From the NCBI GenBank assembly GCA_010093485.1, contig MU001501.1, positions 1,815,052 through 1,879,051 on the forward strand: DNA of 64,000 nucleotides. Direction: 5' to 3'. Below, one piece after another: positions 62,520 to 64,000 of this stretch. The number at the start of each line of letters is the position of its first letter. Positions within the stretch are counted from its first letter, which is position 1. The stretch is from Karstenula rhodostoma CBS 690.94 (taxonomy: Eukaryota; Ascomycota; Dothideomycetes; Pleosporales; Didymosphaeriaceae). Below the pieces are notes generated by a model that did no database searches, was not told the DNA's origin, and saw nothing but the letters and a program-made list of their open reading frames with translations. The position numbers were made by a program, and so were the translations under genes.

Positions 62520-64000
62520 ATATTATGCCAGACAGGTCAGATCTTGCAGTACTGAAGAAGCAAGCAGGGAGTTTCTCGAACTCTCAACAAAGACAGTTTT
62601 GTCGAGCAGTGAAGTAAAGCGGACATAACGATGACCGGATGCGATTAAGTACTTTCTAGACTTCCATTCACGTGATCTGCATTTCCCGAAACAGCTAGGT
62701 TTCGTCTAAGACGGGAAAATGGCGGATATCTAGTTTGGGAGTCGTGGTCGGTCTCTCCTATTATGAGAGAATGACACCTCCCTATATCTGTACTGCACCT
62801 AAAGCTTGCGTGTCCCTCTTCGGTAAGAAAATTCAAAGACGGGTCCACAGAGCAATCCATTTTCCAGAATCATGGCACCCAATCACGGTGCCGTCTGTTA
62901 GACTGTATATCGCCTATGTGCACCAGACGCGGTAGGGGTTAGGGTCTTTCGTAGGGGACTTCCCTTCTTAGCATTGCTTAAGCATGGAACGGCGGAACTG
63001 GGCGCTCGTTGCTCTGGTACCCTACCCCAAGCTTTCATCTATTATGGCTGCATCAACGAGTTAATAGGGTCCGGGTTGGACCGATCGATGCGCAACGGGA
63101 CTACTATCGCAAGTTTCGAACGAAGTTCACATCTCAGCGCTAGTCAATAACCTTCCATTTCCTAATCAGGGCATGAGCCGGACTATGTAAGCTCGCCTAA
63201 TCAGGGCATGGGCCGGACTACTTTCACGGCTAGGCTAGGTAAGCTCGGGAGAAATCCAGCTAGCACTAGCACGTGACGCAGCCTGATGTGTTCAGCGTCC
63301 GTCCTTTCAGGAGATTATGTACTAACAGTGAATCAATGTACCAGGAGTGGATCCATCTGCATCGCGATATAGTCCTTTTGACTCTTGGTACGCTGATCCG
63401 GAGCTCTCGTTTGGGCATGTTCAATGCGTAGTTTGGGCCGACAACCGAAAAGCTCGAATCGCTGTCCAGCACTCCCCTCTTCGCGCAAATCCCCGCCAAG
63501 TTGAATTATTATTGCACGAAGAGCGGTCTGGAGAGAAAATCCAGCTGTCAGCCTGCACGCTCAGCTTGATCCATCCACCAGAGAGCTTCACTTCCTTGGC
63601 TACTCTCCGCACTGTGCACGCGTCCAAATTTCGTCTGGGCTCTTTTTAACACTTTAAAAGCCTTTCAAATTGGTATACTACGTGGGGCAAGCTATTTGAA
63701 TCGGTGTACAGGATTGGTACCTCTACATGCGTTGCGCCTCGACAACCGCCAAATTCCCCGCTCCACAGCTTGACGACGAGACCGGACCAATCGAACTCGT
63801 AGCTTTGGATAAGGCAATTAAGGAATGATTTCAGAATGTACGTGTGAGCCGACTCAGTTCATGCAAGAACTAAAGGCTCTACCGGACATTATGCTCAATC
63901 TGGATAACGAGATTAACGAGGTACGTCTATAAGCGCGGTTAAGCATTGCGGTAGATAATAATAGTTCAGCGGTTCCTATCCGAATACAGCCTATCCACGA
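62520..64000. other. Right-end region, no firm gene
   Basis: About 1.5 kb with weak frames. It contains a tandem repeat (63161-63248) and a half-site of the AACACTTTAAAGTGTT palindrome family (63648). At the edge a plus-strand stretch ending at a GTACGT donor (about 63835-63919; ELKALPDIMLNLDNEINE) could be an exon of a gene continuing to the right. Confidence 0.4.
63161..63248. repeat. Two-copy direct repeat
   Basis: CCTAATCAGGGCATG(A/G)GCCGG begins at 63161 and 63196. Each copy is followed by GTAAGCTCG, and the second carries a longer insert before it. Confidence 0.75.

Noticed and set aside
62936..62945. GGGGTTAGGG resembling a telomere repeat
   Set aside because: Only about one and a half TTAGGG units; no array.
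1..64000. tRNA, rRNA or CRISPR features
   Set aside because: I scanned for GGTTCGA-type B boxes and regular spaced repeats; the few B-box-like matches (for example near 21671 and 53263) lack a partner A box and cloverleaf.

Overview
The window is eukaryotic nuclear DNA from a filamentous ascomycete, most likely a Dothideomycete or a close relative. The genes carry many short GT-AG introns (45 to 75 nt), and the gene set is typical of moulds: a hyphal microtubule-organising-centre protein (ApsB/Mto1), HET-domain proteins, a fungal SRPK-type kinase, a fungal bestrophin, a class II-type heme peroxidase, a Zn2Cys6 regulator and a BAHD-type acyltransferase. There is no operon structure and I found no CRISPR array, rRNA or convincing tRNA gene. 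Exon boundaries below were worked out by eye from splice sites and reading-frame continuity and have not been tested against transcripts.

Layout. Positions 1-17,300 are GC-rich core genome: a partial gene at the left edge, two unknown proteins, a LACTB2-like metallo-beta-lactamase head-to-head with an EFM5-type eEF1A lysine methyltransferase, an F-box-like protein, a SANT/Myb protein, the long coiled-coil ApsB/Mto1 homologue head-to-head with an ecdysoneless (ECD/SGT1-type) protein, and a small Q/P-rich protein. Positions 17,300-28,100 are gene-poor and partly AT-rich: one SRPK-like kinase, a decayed or unresolved membrane-protein region, short repeats and a small orphan gene.

Positions 28,184-34,796 hold a very compact five-gene metabolic block in strictly alternating orientation: carboxylesterase, short-chain dehydrogenase, carboxymuconolactone-decarboxylase-family protein, cytochrome P450 and alpha/beta hydrolase. 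The enzyme types suggest ester hydrolysis, oxidation and ring processing of a small molecule. There is no PKS, NRPS or terpene synthase in the window, so this may be a catabolic or detoxifying cluster. It is followed by a frameshifted HET pseudogene, a secreted BNR/Asp-box glycoside hydrolase and a transposon relic (39.1-40.8 kb).

Positions 41,333-53,252 carry a bestrophin channel, a small acidic protein, a membrane-anchored protein with HET-like motifs, a small mitochondrial inner-membrane-type protein, a secreted heme peroxidase and a large low-complexity protein. Positions 54,986-62,519 carry an intact HET protein, a second SDR, an AflR-like Zn2Cys6 regulator and a BAHD acyltransferase relative that has lost its catalytic HxxxD motif. 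The last three may form a small secondary-metabolism locus. The remaining right end is non-coding or unresolved.
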